Positions 1-6,525 are shown, numbered from the stretch's first letter. The stretch: DNA of 6,722 nucleotides from DATKCJ01 sp035513275 (GCA_035513275.1 DATKCJ010000358.1:1-6722); one strand, 5' to 3'. The notes: generated by a model not told the origin, from the sequence alone. Numbers and translations: made by a program.

Positions 1-3000
1 GCGTTGTCGTCCGCCGCAAGAAGCCGCACGCCCTGCAGGCTGATCGGGCCCCGCAGGTCTTGGGGCGCCGCGGCGGCACGCGCGTTGCTGACCGGCAGCG
101 GCAGGACGATTTGCACGGTGGTCCCCACACCTGGTACGGAGGTGACCTCGATCGAGCCGCCCATCATCGCGACCAGGGTCCGGGTGATCGCCATGCCCAA
201 ACCGGTGCCGCCAAAGCGCCGCGTCACCGAAACGTCGGCCTGGCCGAATTCCTCGTGCAGCCGTTCCAGTTGGGCGGGCGTCATCCCGATGCCGGTATCG
301 CGCACTTCGATGAGCAGTGGTTTGTCGGCACGGGCGGTGATCTTGACCGCCACCTCGCCATGCTCGGTAAACTTGATCGCATTGCTGACGACGTTGTTCA
401 GGATTTGCTGCATCCTGTGGGGATCGCCCAGGCGCCTGCCTTCCGAACCCCCGCCGATCAGCACTTCGAACTCCAGTCCCTTTTCTTCGGCGCGCAGCGC
501 GTGCAACTCCTCAACCCGCTCGGCGAGGTCCTCCAGACTGAAGGGCACACATCCCAGTTCCAGCTTGCCGGCCTCGATCTTCGACATGTCCAGAATGTCG
601 TTCAGGATACTCAGAAGGGATTCACCCGACCGTCGGATCGTGCCGATCATGCGCTTGTGGTCGCGGTCGATCAGGATGCCGTCCAGAACTTCAGCCATGC
701 CCAGCACCCCGTTGAGCGGCGTGCGGATCTCGTGACTCATGTTGGCGAGAAACTGCGACTTCGCCTCTGTGGCCGCGGCTGCGGCCTGCGCGAACTGGTT
801 GGCGCGCTCGACGGCGTCGCGGAGCTGCGAATTGAGCTGCTCGGCGCGCTCCTTCGCGGCGAAGACGTCCTCGGCCGAGCGCTTCTCCTCGGTGCAATCC
901 CAGTTAACGCCGACGACGCGCTGCGCTGCCCCCGCCGCGTCGCGCTCGATGTGAGCAAATGCGCGGATGTGCCGCAGTTCGCCGCCCTTGCCGAAGATGC
1001 GAAACTCGGACTCGTAAGGCACACCCGTCTCCAGGCTGTTCTGGAAGAGTTGGGTGATGCCCGGGAGGTCGTCGGGATGCACGAGCCCCGGCCAGATGTC
1101 GGGCTTCGTTTCAAAGTCGCTCCGCGCTATGCCGTAAATCGCGAGCATCTGGTCGTCCCACACGACCTTCCTCGTGCGCACGTCGAGATCCCAGATGCCG
1201 ATGCCGCCGGCGCTCGTGGCGAGTTGGAGCCGGTCTGAAGTCTCCGCAAGCTTGAGCTCGATCGCCTTGCGGTCGGAAATGTCGATCGAGCTCGTGATGA
1301 TCCGGAAGACGCGGCCGTGGCGATCCTTGAGCGGTATGAGGCTTGTGAGCCACCAGCCGCGGCCCTCGCCCGACTCCTGCTCGAACGAGAACGACTCGCC
1401 GGTCTCGATGCAGCGTTGAAAGCGCCTTTCCTTCGCGGCGATCTCGGCGGCCGGGATGAGGTGACCGAGTTCCGTGAGCAGGCGGCCCTTCACGTCCTCA
1501 AGCTTCCAGCCGTTCTTGCGCGCCTGAGCGGCGTTGATGCCCGCGTAGCGATATCGGCCGTCGCCGAGAACATCGAGAATCGAGATGCCTGCATCGACGC
1601 CATTGTAGATGCTGTTAAGGAACGCCTCGTCGCGACTCAACTTCTCGGCGGTCTCGCGCTTCTTGGTGATATCGACCGAGACGCCGACGTAGCGCGTGAC
1701 TTTGCCGGCGGAATCGAAGACAGGGTCGACCTTGATCTGCGCCCAGTAAGGAGTGTCGTCCTTGCGGTAGTTCAGTATCTCGACGTCAAAGCCTTCATGC
1801 CGCGCGATGGCACGTCGCATTGACTCAACGATCACCGGGTCGGTGCCGGGCCCTTGGAGCAACTCACCGGGCTTGCGGCCGATGACCTCCGCCGCGTCGT
1901 AGCCGGTGAGAGTCGTGAATCCGTGGTTGACCCATTCGACCTTGCCGAAGGCGTCGGCGACAATGACGGCGTTGGTCGTGCGCTCGGCGACGAGCGCGAG
2001 TCGCTCCAGGTGAACCTGCGCCTTTTGCAGCGCATCCTCCGATGAGCGGCGGACCGCCACCTCGCGGGAGACCCGGCGGAAGAGCACGACGATCGTGAAG
2101 AGCGAGCCAAGGACGGCGAGGAAACTAACGGCGGCGGCCCAAAGCTCGCGCACGCGCACTTGCTCGAGCGCCTCCACGCGCCGGGTGATGTCGCCGAGCT
2201 GCCTGCGCTGCAGCGCCTGAAACTGGGAAACGAACTGGCTCGCATCCTCGTAGAACGCGACCGGGTTGATCCCGTAGTCGGCCGCGCTGGAATAGCGGTC
2301 GACATCGTAGACCGCATCGAACGCCTGCCGCAGCGACTGCCAGCCACGCGTCGTCCGCAATGCCGCGACAGATGTGTCGGCTTCGCCCTGGAAAAGCATC
2401 TCGGGATTGTCGAGCAGTCCGCTGAGTACGAAGAAGGTGGGCGCCACGAAATCCAGCTCCGCCGGCTCTGCGTAGCCTCGCGCGAGGAAGAAGGCGATCG
2501 AACCACGGACGACCGCGGCGTTCTCCTGCGCACGCAACAGCGCCTCGAAACGCATCATGCCGCGGCCGATGCTCGAAGAGGTGGCCTGGCCTGCGACCGT
2601 CGTGGTGACATCCATCAACCCGTCGATGATCACGCTGAACGGATTGCCACCTCCGACCGCCATCCATGTTGAGTCCGCGTCGATCCCGCGCCGCTCGCGC
2701 TCGAGCTGACGGACGGCCGCAACGATGCGCGGCTCGATGCCGGAGGAGAGCGCGTCCGCGCGACTTGCCTCGACGAGCCTTGCCAGCGCAGCGTCCGTCG
2801 CGCCGCGGATGCCATGCATCTTCGGCACGATGGAAGGGTCATGGATCGCGAGCGAAGTCCATCCGCGCTCGACCTGCAGTTTGAAGATCGACTCGCTGAT
2901 CCCCTTGAGCAACTCGACCTGCGCGTAGGTTTCCCGCGCCGCCCGGATCTCGACGAAGTTGACGTAGCCGAGGCGTCCCAAGCTCCACGTGCTCGCGACG

Positions 3001-3050
3001 ACGAGCAACGCCGCAAGCGACGCAGAGCGCCACGTGAGGTTCAGGCTCAT
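1..3050 (-). CDS. Hybrid sensor histidine kinase, NIT-like sensor plus three PAS domains (partial; 3' end beyond the left edge)
   Basis: This is the first 1016 residues of a membrane sensor kinase that autophosphorylates a histidine and passes the phosphate to its own receiver. A hydrophobic segment at about 9-29 and another at about 304-325 bracket a largely helical sensor region. That region carries an ERG motif at 61-63 and an ALLRAQENAAVVRG stretch at 170-183, which resemble NIT (nitrate/nitrite-sensing) domains; the ligand is not shown. Three PAS/PAC units follow at about 350-467, 472-600 and 602-725, then a coiled coil at 723-765. The HisKA H-box is MSHEIRTPLN with His773. The ATPase part has an N-box around Asn886/Asn890, a DTGIG box at 918-922 and a GGTGLG box at 947-952. 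The last visible residues, VRLLAADDN, are the acidic start of a receiver domain. ATG at 3050 has no clear Shine-Dalgarno; an in-frame GTG at 3080 is the alternative, and an in-frame stop lies at 3126-3128. No output domain is visible. Confidence 0.93.
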   Translation of the reverse strand, partial: MSLNLTWRSASLAALLVVASTWSLGRLGYVNFVEIRAARETYAQVELLKGISESIFKLQVERGWTSLAIHDPSIVPKMHGIRGATDAALARLVEASRADALSSGIEPRIVAAVRQLERERRGIDADSTWMAVGGGNPFSVIIDGLMDVTTTVAGQATSSSIGRGMMRFEALLRAQENAAVVRGSIAFFLARGYAEPAELDFVAPTFFVLSGLLDNPEMLFQGEADTSVAALRTTRGWQSLRQAFDAVYDVDRYSSAADYGINPVAFYEDASQFVSQFQALQRRQLGDITRRVEALEQVRVRELWAAAVSFLAVLGSLFTIVVLFRRVSREVAVRRSSEDALQKAQVHLERLALVAERTTNAVIVADAFGKVEWVNHGFTTLTGYDAAEVIGRKPGELLQGPGTDPVIVESMRRAIARHEGFDVEILNYRKDDTPYWAQIKVDPVFDSAGKVTRYVGVSVDITKKRETAEKLSRDEAFLNSIYNGVDAGISILDVLGDGRYRYAGINAAQARKNGWKLEDVKGRLLTELGHLIPAAEIAAKERRFQRCIETGESFSFEQESGEGRGWWLTSLIPLKDRHGRVFRIITSSIDISDRKAIELKLAETSDRLQLATSAGGIGIWDLDVRTRKVVWDDQMLAIYGIARSDFETKPDIWPGLVHPDDLPGITQLFQNSLETGVPYESEFRIFGKGGELRHIRAFAHIERDAAGAAQRVVGVNWDCTEEKRSAEDVFAAKERAEQLNSQLRDAVERANQFAQAAAAATEAKSQFLANMSHEIRTPLNGVLGMAEVLDGILIDRDHKRMIGTIRRSGESLLSILNDILDMSKIEAGKLELGCVPFSLEDLAERVEELHALRAEEKGLEFEVLIGGGSEGRRLGDPHRMQQILNNVVSNAIKFTEHGEVAVKITARADKPLLIEVRDTGIGMTPAQLERLHEEFGQADVSVTRRFGGTGLGMAITRTLVAMMGGSIEVTSVPGVGTTVQIVLPLPVSNARAAAAPQDLRGPISLQGVRLLAADDN

Positions 3051-3075
3051 GACCGAGCTGATGGCTTTGGAGGAA

Positions 3076-3260
3076 TTCACAGTGGCTGGTTGGCGGGGTG
3101 AAACGTGTCGTTTCTCTATCGGCCGTTATTCTCAACGGATTAGGCCGTTCATTCCGCACTCACGAGAGCGATTCACTTCAACGGCTTCCCGGGGCGTGAA
3201 GTTCACAATCCCTTCACGCGCACAAGCCTCCGTGTCGGTGTTTCCGCTGGTGAACACCAG
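3076..3260. promoter_or_regulatory. Cluster of GTGAA/TTCAC motifs upstream of the kinase (possible operator region)
   Basis: The pentamer GTGAA or its complement TTCAC occurs seven times in 185 bases, at 3076, 3098, 3172, 3196, 3202, 3213 and 3250. Three of these form a nested dyad: gtgaa-g-ttcac at 3196-3206, and gcgtgaag at 3194-3201 against cttcacgc at 3212-3219. Roughly 0.4 occurrences would be expected by chance on both strands. The cluster lies 26-210 bases upstream of the kinase ATG, where a regulator could act. No regulator is identified, and the motif was noticed after the fact, so this remains an inference. Confidence 0.35.
3247..3260. promoter_or_regulatory. Perfect palindrome ctggtg-aa-caccag
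   Basis: Six-base arms are separated by two bases. It contains one of the GTGAA motifs and lies about 197 bases before the kinase ATG. The symmetry suits a dimeric DNA-binding protein, but a chance palindrome cannot be excluded. Confidence 0.3.
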
Positions 3261-3296
3261 ATAGGCGGGGAGTGTTGCGCGAGCAAACGAGGAGAT

Positions 3297-3400
3297 GAAA
3301 GCGGCACAAGAGTGCCGCACTCCAAGACGCTGTCGCGCACTTCGGTGGGTTCCTCCTAAGCGCCGCAGGCCTTGGAGTGCGGCAGTCTTCTGCCGCTTTT
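3297..3400. repeat. Inverted pair of hairpins behind sufS (REPIN-like doublet)
   Basis: A 30-base arm at 3297-3326 is the reverse complement of 3371-3400 at 27 of 30 positions, with a 44-base spacer. Each arm also folds on itself: gcggcac-aaga-gtgccgc at 3301-3318, and gcggcag-tctt-ctgccgc at 3379-3396. Two of the three differences between arms are the C-G versus G-C pair that closes the four-base loop, so both local stems stay perfect. This is the layout of REP doublets. It lies about 110 bases after the sufS stop and could affect transcript 3' ends. Confidence 0.75.
3379..3400 (+). terminator. Possible intrinsic terminator, plus strand
   Basis: A perfect seven-base-pair stem with a tctt loop (3379-3396) is followed by TTTTCTTC on the plus strand. 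No plus-strand gene ends here, so its terminator appearance may be a by-product of the repeat. In the minus direction, the direction of sufS transcription, the partner hairpin at 3318-3301 is followed only by TTTC, a weak tail. Confidence 0.35.
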
Positions 3401-3508
3401 CTTCGGAGCGCTACTTGAAACGGCGATGATGCCCTTTCGGCCGGCAGCTCCCCATCATCGGATCCACGTTCACCTCCGCGTGTCAAAAGCCCGCGCCGAC
3501 CGCCCGCC

Positions 3509-4732
3509 TCACCGACCGCCAAAAAATCCGATCGCATCCTCCACGCACTCGAGGAAGCACTCGACCTCGGCGTGCGTGTTGTAGACGTAGAAACTCGCGC
3601 GCGAACTCGACGTGAGTCCGAGCTTGCGATGCAGCGGCATCGTGCAGTGGTGGCCGCCGCGGAGCGCGATGCCAGCTTGATCGGCGTAGGTGACGAGGTC
3701 GTGCGCGTGCACGTCTTCGATCGCGAAGCTCACGACACCCAACGCGCCGTGCGCGGGACCGAGCACGCGCACGCCGCGAATCTCGGAAAGCCCGCGCCGC
3801 GCGAGCGCTCCGAGGCTGACATCGTGCCGCGCGATCATGTCGCGTCCGAGGGCCTCAATGTATTCGACGGCAGCGCCGAGCCCAATGGCTCCCGCAATCG
3901 ACGGGGTGCCCGCCTCGAAACGCATCGGCGGCGCCTTGAAGGTTGTCCGCTCAAAGGACACCTGGTCGATCATCTCGCCGCCGCCATGATAGGGCGCCAT
4001 CTTCTCGAGAATCTCGAACCTGCCAAAGAGCACGCCGATGCCCGTGGGCCCGCCCATCTTGTGGCCCGAGCATACGAGGAAGTCGCAATCGAGATCGGCC
4101 ACGTCGACCGGCATGTGACCGGCGCTCTGCGCGGCGTCGACGAGCGTCGTGATACCGCGGTTGCGAGCGCGGCGGATGAGGTCCTTCAGGGGATTGATCG
4201 TGCCGAAGACATTCGAAACGTGCGTGCACGCCAGTAGCTTGGTCGAATCGCGCATCAGCTTGTCGAGCGAGTCGAGGTTCAGGAGTCCGTCGAAACCCGT
4301 CACCGGTATATAGGCGATCCGGGCGCCGCGGCGCTCAGCGAGCATCTGCCACGGCACAAGGTTGCTGTGGTGCTCCATCTCTGTGAGCAGGATGACATCG
4401 CCCGGGTTGATGTTCGCATCTCCCCACGAACGGGCGACCAGGTTGATTGCCTCGGTGGAGCCGCGCGTGAAGACGATCTCCTCGCGGCGCCTCGCGTTCA
4501 GAAACGTCGCCACGCGATCGCGAGCGGCCTCGTAAGCAACGGTCGCGCGGTGGCTTAGCTCGTGGAGGCCGCGGTGAACATTCGCGTTGTCCGCCTCATA
4601 ATAGCGACACATCGCCTCGATCACATGGTTCGGCTTCTGCGTGGTCGCCGCGTTGTCCAGATATACGAGTGGATGGCCCCGCACCGTCTGGTGGAGGATT
4701 GGAAAGTCGTTTCTGACAGTGTCCCAGCGCAT
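3509..4732 (-). CDS. sufS: SufS-type (group II) cysteine desulfurase
   Basis: This pyridoxal-phosphate enzyme converts L-cysteine to L-alanine and holds the sulfur as a persulfide for Fe-S cluster assembly in the cytoplasm. The 407-residue product matches the usual SufS length of about 406. The PLP lysine is Lys225 in SGHKMGGPTGIG, the catalytic cysteine is Cys363 in RGGHHCTMP, and the PLP-stacking histidine pair is at 121-122 in MEHHSNLVPW. Asp199 and Gln202 (DAAQ) hold the cofactor, and Arg378 matches the substrate-carboxylate arginine. FEAGTPSIAGAIGLGAA at 272-288 is typical of the family. The start is set by a strong Shine-Dalgarno nine bases before ATG 4732; the frame stays open to 5098, but that extension reads through repeats. 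No sufBCD, sufE or sufU is within the window, so its sulfur acceptor is unknown. CsdA is the main alternative name; the SufS-like active site and N-terminus favour sufS. Confidence 0.95.
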   Translation of the reverse strand: MRWDTVRNDFPILHQTVRGHPLVYLDNAATTQKPNHVIEAMCRYYEADNANVHRGLHELSHRATVAYEAARDRVATFLNARRREEIVFTRGSTEAINLVARSWGDANINPGDVILLTEMEHHSNLVPWQMLAERRGARIAYIPVTGFDGLLNLDSLDKLMRDSTKLLACTHVSNVFGTINPLKDLIRRARNRGITTLVDAAQSAGHMPVDVADLDCDFLVCSGHKMGGPTGIGVLFGRFEILEKMAPYHGGGEMIDQVSFERTTFKAPPMRFEAGTPSIAGAIGLGAAVEYIEALGRDMIARHDVSLGALARRGLSEIRGVRVLGPAHGALGVVSFAIEDVHAHDLVTYADQAGIALRGGHHCTMPLHRKLGLTSSSRASFYVYNTHAEVECFLECVEDAIGFFGGR

Positions 4733-4741
4733 GGTTGTCCG

Positions 4742-4749
4742 CCCTCCCC
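4742..4749 (-). promoter_or_regulatory. Shine-Dalgarno site of sufS
   Basis: On the minus strand this reads GGGGAGGG, with nine bases between it and ATG 4732. It fixes the sufS start and argues against the longer open frame that reaches 5098. Neither of the other two genes in the window has a site this clear. Confidence 0.8.
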
Positions 4750-4945
4750 GGGCGCCTGTTTCGCGTCCCGGTCCCGTCAAATCTGCCGTTCGCAGAACGC
4801 CAGCGCAAGCCATGGCGATCTCCATACGCCTGAAGTAGTAGGTTGGGGCGGTTTGCTGGGCAGCAGAACCCACTGGACGTGAAAGAGAGCAAATGGTGGT
4901 AGCCGGGGCTCGTGGGTCCGGGTTCTTGTGGTTAGCCCTCTCTTG

Positions 4946-4971
4946 TCCTCCGTAGCCCACGCGAAGGAGGA
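4946..4971. repeat. Interrupted dyad tcctcc ... ggagga
   Basis: Six-base arms tcctcc (4946-4951) and ggagga (4966-4971) flank 14 bases containing gtagcc and gcga. Elements of the form CCTCCGTAGC...GCGAAGGAGG are, as I recall, very common between genes in environmental bacteria. The function is unknown, and the genome copy number could not be counted here. Confidence 0.5.
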
Positions 4972-5003
4972 ACGTCCGACAAAGCGGTCCGAGCGAATAA
5001 TGA

Positions 5004-5070
5004 GTCGGGCATAAAGCCCGACCCACAAAACCTGATTTCTCCGAATGTAGGAGCGGCTTTATGCCGCGAC
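5004..5070. repeat. Inverted hairpin doublet with ATAAA and TTTAT loops
   Basis: The first hairpin is gtcgggc-ataaa-gcccgac (5004-5022). The second is gcggc-tttat-gccgc (5053-5067), in inverted orientation 30 bases away. The loops are exact reverse complements and the three stem pairs nearest the loop are the same; the next two pairs are swapped between copies. A one-base insertion in one copy would explain the difference equally well. The second hairpin sits in a tgtaggagcggctttatgcc context, like REP elements of other bacteria. Confidence 0.65.
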
Positions 5071-5113
5071 TATTGGGCGAAAGGTGCGGAAGGGTCACCG
5101 CAAGGTCGCCGGA

Positions 5114-5134
5114 GTTGCGCGGCGAGCGCGCAAC
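5114..5134. repeat. Perfect hairpin gttgcgcg-gcgag-cgcgcaac
   Basis: Eight-base arms with a five-base loop give a very stable stem. It lies between the doublet at 5004-5070 and the one at 5165-5215 and is unrelated to either in sequence. There is no T-tract on either side, so it is not a standard terminator. Confidence 0.6.
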
Positions 5135-5164
5135 CTACATTCCCCACCACCTGCACTGGCGACC

Positions 5165-5215
5165 GCGCTGCGTAGCGCAGGTCTCCGACCTGCGTCGGCG
5201 GGTCGGAGACCCGCC
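5165..5215. repeat. Hairpin doublet immediately after pepT
   Basis: Three stems are packed together: gcgct-gcgt-agcgc (5165-5178), gcaggtc-tcc-gacctgc (5177-5193) and ggcgggtc-gga-gacccgcc (5197-5215). The second and the core of the third are inverted copies of one 17-base palindrome, differing only at positions 3 and 15, where A-T in one is G-C in the other. The element starts nine bases after the pepT stop, so it would form the 3' end of the pepT mRNA. There is no T-tract, so it could protect the mRNA end or be a bare repeat. Confidence 0.75.
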
Positions 5216-5224
5216 CTACCCCGT

Positions 5225-6466
5225 TCAGCTCCGCTCTTCCCAAAGCTGCGCGAGGTGCAGGACGGTCTCGGCGCCGGCTGCCATGTCCTGCAGGCTGACC
5301 CATTCGAGCTGACTGTGGACGTTGCGCATGCCGCAAAAAATATTGGGCGTGGGCAGGCCGCGCTCAGTGAGCCGCGATCCGTCTGTGCCGCCGCGGATCG
5401 CGTGGGAGATCGGCTCAAGCCCCGCCCGGCGCACAGCCTCGAGCGCGAAGTCGACCGGCCGCATGTCCTTCTCGAGCCAGTAGCGCATGTTCCGGTATTG
5501 CTTCGTGATCTCGAGTTTGATCTCCGCGTGCGGCTCATCCTTCTGCAGCTTCGCTACGATCCCGCGAAGCACAGCGCGCTTCGCCTCGAGCCCGTCGAGT
5601 TCAAAGTCGCGCAGGATCAGCTTCACCTGCGCGCGCTCGAGATTCCCGGTGATGCCAGTTGGATGGATGAAGCCATCCCGCCCCGCTGTGCGCTCCGGAG
5701 AAATCTCCATCGGCAGCGCGGCGACGAAGCGGCCCGCGATCCGAATGGCGTTCACCATAACGTCCTTCGCCCAACCGGGGTGCGAGGCCACACCGCGGAT
5801 GTCGACGACCGCCGCATCGGCGCTGAACGACTCGTAGTCGATCTCGCCGGGCAATTCCGAATCGAGCGTATAGGCGAAGTCGACCGCCACGTCGGCGAGA
5901 TCGAGTTTCTCGACGCCGCGCGCGATCTCCTCGTCGGGATTGAAACACACGCGGATTTCGCCGTGCGGGATCGAGGGATTTGCGAGCAAGTGCCGCGCGA
6001 CCGACATCACTGCCGCGACGCCGGCCTTGTCGTCTGCGCCGAGGAGCGTGGTGCCGCTGGCCGTGATGATGTCGTCGCCCTTCTTCTCCTTGAGCGCAGG
6101 GAATCGCGCCGGGTCGAGCACCTGCGCGGGATCATCGGGCAGCACGATCGGCCTGCCGTCGTAGTTGCGGTGCACAATCGGCTTCGCCGCGCCGGGGAGA
6201 TTCTGCTCGGTGTCCACATGTGCGAAGAACGCAATCTTCGGCACGGTCGTCTTCGCCGTCGTCGCAGGAATCGTGGCGAGAAGATAACCGAACTCCGTGA
6301 GCCGCACGTCGTGCGCGCCGAACGCCTTGAGCTCGGATTCGAGAAGACGGAGCAGGTCCCATTGACCCGGAGTGCTCGGTGTCGAGGGCGAATCGGGGTC
6401 GCTTCGCGTGTTGATCTGCACGTAGCGGCAGAAGCGATCGAGAAGGTCGGCTTTGTCGATGGACAT
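5225..6466 (-). CDS. pepT: Peptidase T (tripeptide aminopeptidase)
   Basis: This is a cytoplasmic M20-family dizinc aminopeptidase that removes the N-terminal residue of tripeptides. The product is 413 residues, close to the 408 of E. coli PepT. Metal ligands and catalytic residues are all present: His83 and Asp85 in FFAHVDT, bridging Asp145 in LLGADDKAGVA, catalytic Glu179 and zinc ligand Glu180 in FNPDEE, Asp202 in YTLDSE, and His384 in GMRNVHSQLEW. The dimerisation/lid part carries SHPGWAKDVMVNA with His229, and RGGTDGSRL at 358-366 is the peptide-binding loop of the family. The segment between residues 100 and 150 (YDG...DDIITASGTTLLGADDKAG) separates PepT from other M20 peptidases. ATG 6466 is preceded at ten bases by a weak GGTGA. 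The frame remains open 35 codons further, but those codons are repeat sequence and lie before the normal family N-terminus. Regulation is not evident. Confidence 0.96.
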   Translation of the reverse strand: MSIDKADLLDRFCRYVQINTRSDPDSPSTPSTPGQWDLLRLLESELKAFGAHDVRLTEFGYLLATIPATTAKTTVPKIAFFAHVDTEQNLPGAAKPIVHRNYDGRPIVLPDDPAQVLDPARFPALKEKKGDDIITASGTTLLGADDKAGVAAVMSVARHLLANPSIPHGEIRVCFNPDEEIARGVEKLDLADVAVDFAYTLDSELPGEIDYESFSADAAVVDIRGVASHPGWAKDVMVNAIRIAGRFVAALPMEISPERTAGRDGFIHPTGITGNLERAQVKLILRDFELDGLEAKRAVLRGIVAKLQKDEPHAEIKLEITKQYRNMRYWLEKDMRPVDFALEAVRRAGLEPISHAIRGGTDGSRLTERGLPTPNIFCGMRNVHSQLEWVSLQDMAAGAETVLHLAQLWEERS

Positions 6467-6495
6467 GGCGCAAAGTTCACCAAGCCGCGGCAGCA

Positions 6496-6525
6496 TTGGA
6501 AGCTCCAAGCGCCAACATCCAAGCT
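6496..6525. repeat. Short degenerate ctccaa repeat with a ttgga-agc-tccaa dyad
   Basis: The dyad at 6496-6508 is followed by gcgccaac, atccaagc and ctccaga words, giving three or four degenerate copies of one motif. I recall similar gctccaa/ttggagc runs between genes of Verrucomicrobiota and other environmental bacteria; the function is unknown. It explains why the open frame upstream of pepT yields an unusual Trp/Leu-rich peptide. Confidence 0.5.

Larger units (their letters stand above)
3051..3508. other. Intergenic region between sufS and the kinase gene
   Basis: No convincing gene lies here. Short open frames on both strands have no recognisable domain and pass through repeats. The half nearest the kinase (3051-3296) is less GC-rich and carries repeated GTGAA/TTCAC pentamers and two dyads, so it is the likely control region. 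A ggccgtt direct repeat occurs at 3121-3127 and 3143-3149, and a small dyad aacgg/ccgtt at 3134-3149. The half nearest sufS holds a doublet of inverted hairpins (3297-3400). It also holds a weak stem, cgatgatg at 3424-3431 against catcatcg at 3453-3460, starting about 48 bases after the sufS stop. I could not assign a -35/-10 pair with confidence. Confidence 0.7.
4733..5224. other. Intergenic region between pepT and sufS, a mosaic of short repeats
   Basis: No gene is supported in these 492 bases; the open frame continuous with sufS is read-through of repeats. Going from sufS outward there are the sufS ribosome-binding site, a short dyad tgctg-gg-cagca (4854-4865), a gggct/agccc stem (4906-4938), an interrupted tcctcc/ggagga dyad (4946-4971), and three hairpin elements between 5004 and 5215 described separately. 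The sufS promoter must lie here, probably in 4750-4900, but I see no clear -35/-10 pair. The density of different hairpin families resembles the boilerplate I associate with Opitutus-like genomes. Confidence 0.65.

Noticed and set aside
60..1238. A 392-codon open frame on the plus strand opposite the kinase
   Set aside because: It is the antisense shadow of the HisKA, HATPase and PAS coding sequence; the minus-strand frame carries clear H, N and G boxes.
1832..2667. Two overlapping minus-strand frames of 233 and 180 codons within the kinase
   Set aside because: They are out of frame with the continuous kinase reading frame and give Arg/Ser-rich translations. The frame position is the same at the start, the second membrane helix, the first PAS and the H-box, so there is no frameshift.
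3132..3320. A possible 62-residue small protein between sufS and the kinase
   Set aside because: It begins inside the hairpin repeat, has no convincing ribosome-binding site or domain, and overlaps the probable control region.
3572..4237. A 221-codon plus-strand open frame opposite sufS
   Set aside because: It is antisense to the catalytic core of SufS and has no recognisable features.
4733..5224. A riboswitch or other structured leader for sufS
   Set aside because: The hairpins here resemble dispersed repeats and are at least 170 bases from the start. No known riboswitch core or Fe-S regulator (IscR-type) site was recognised.
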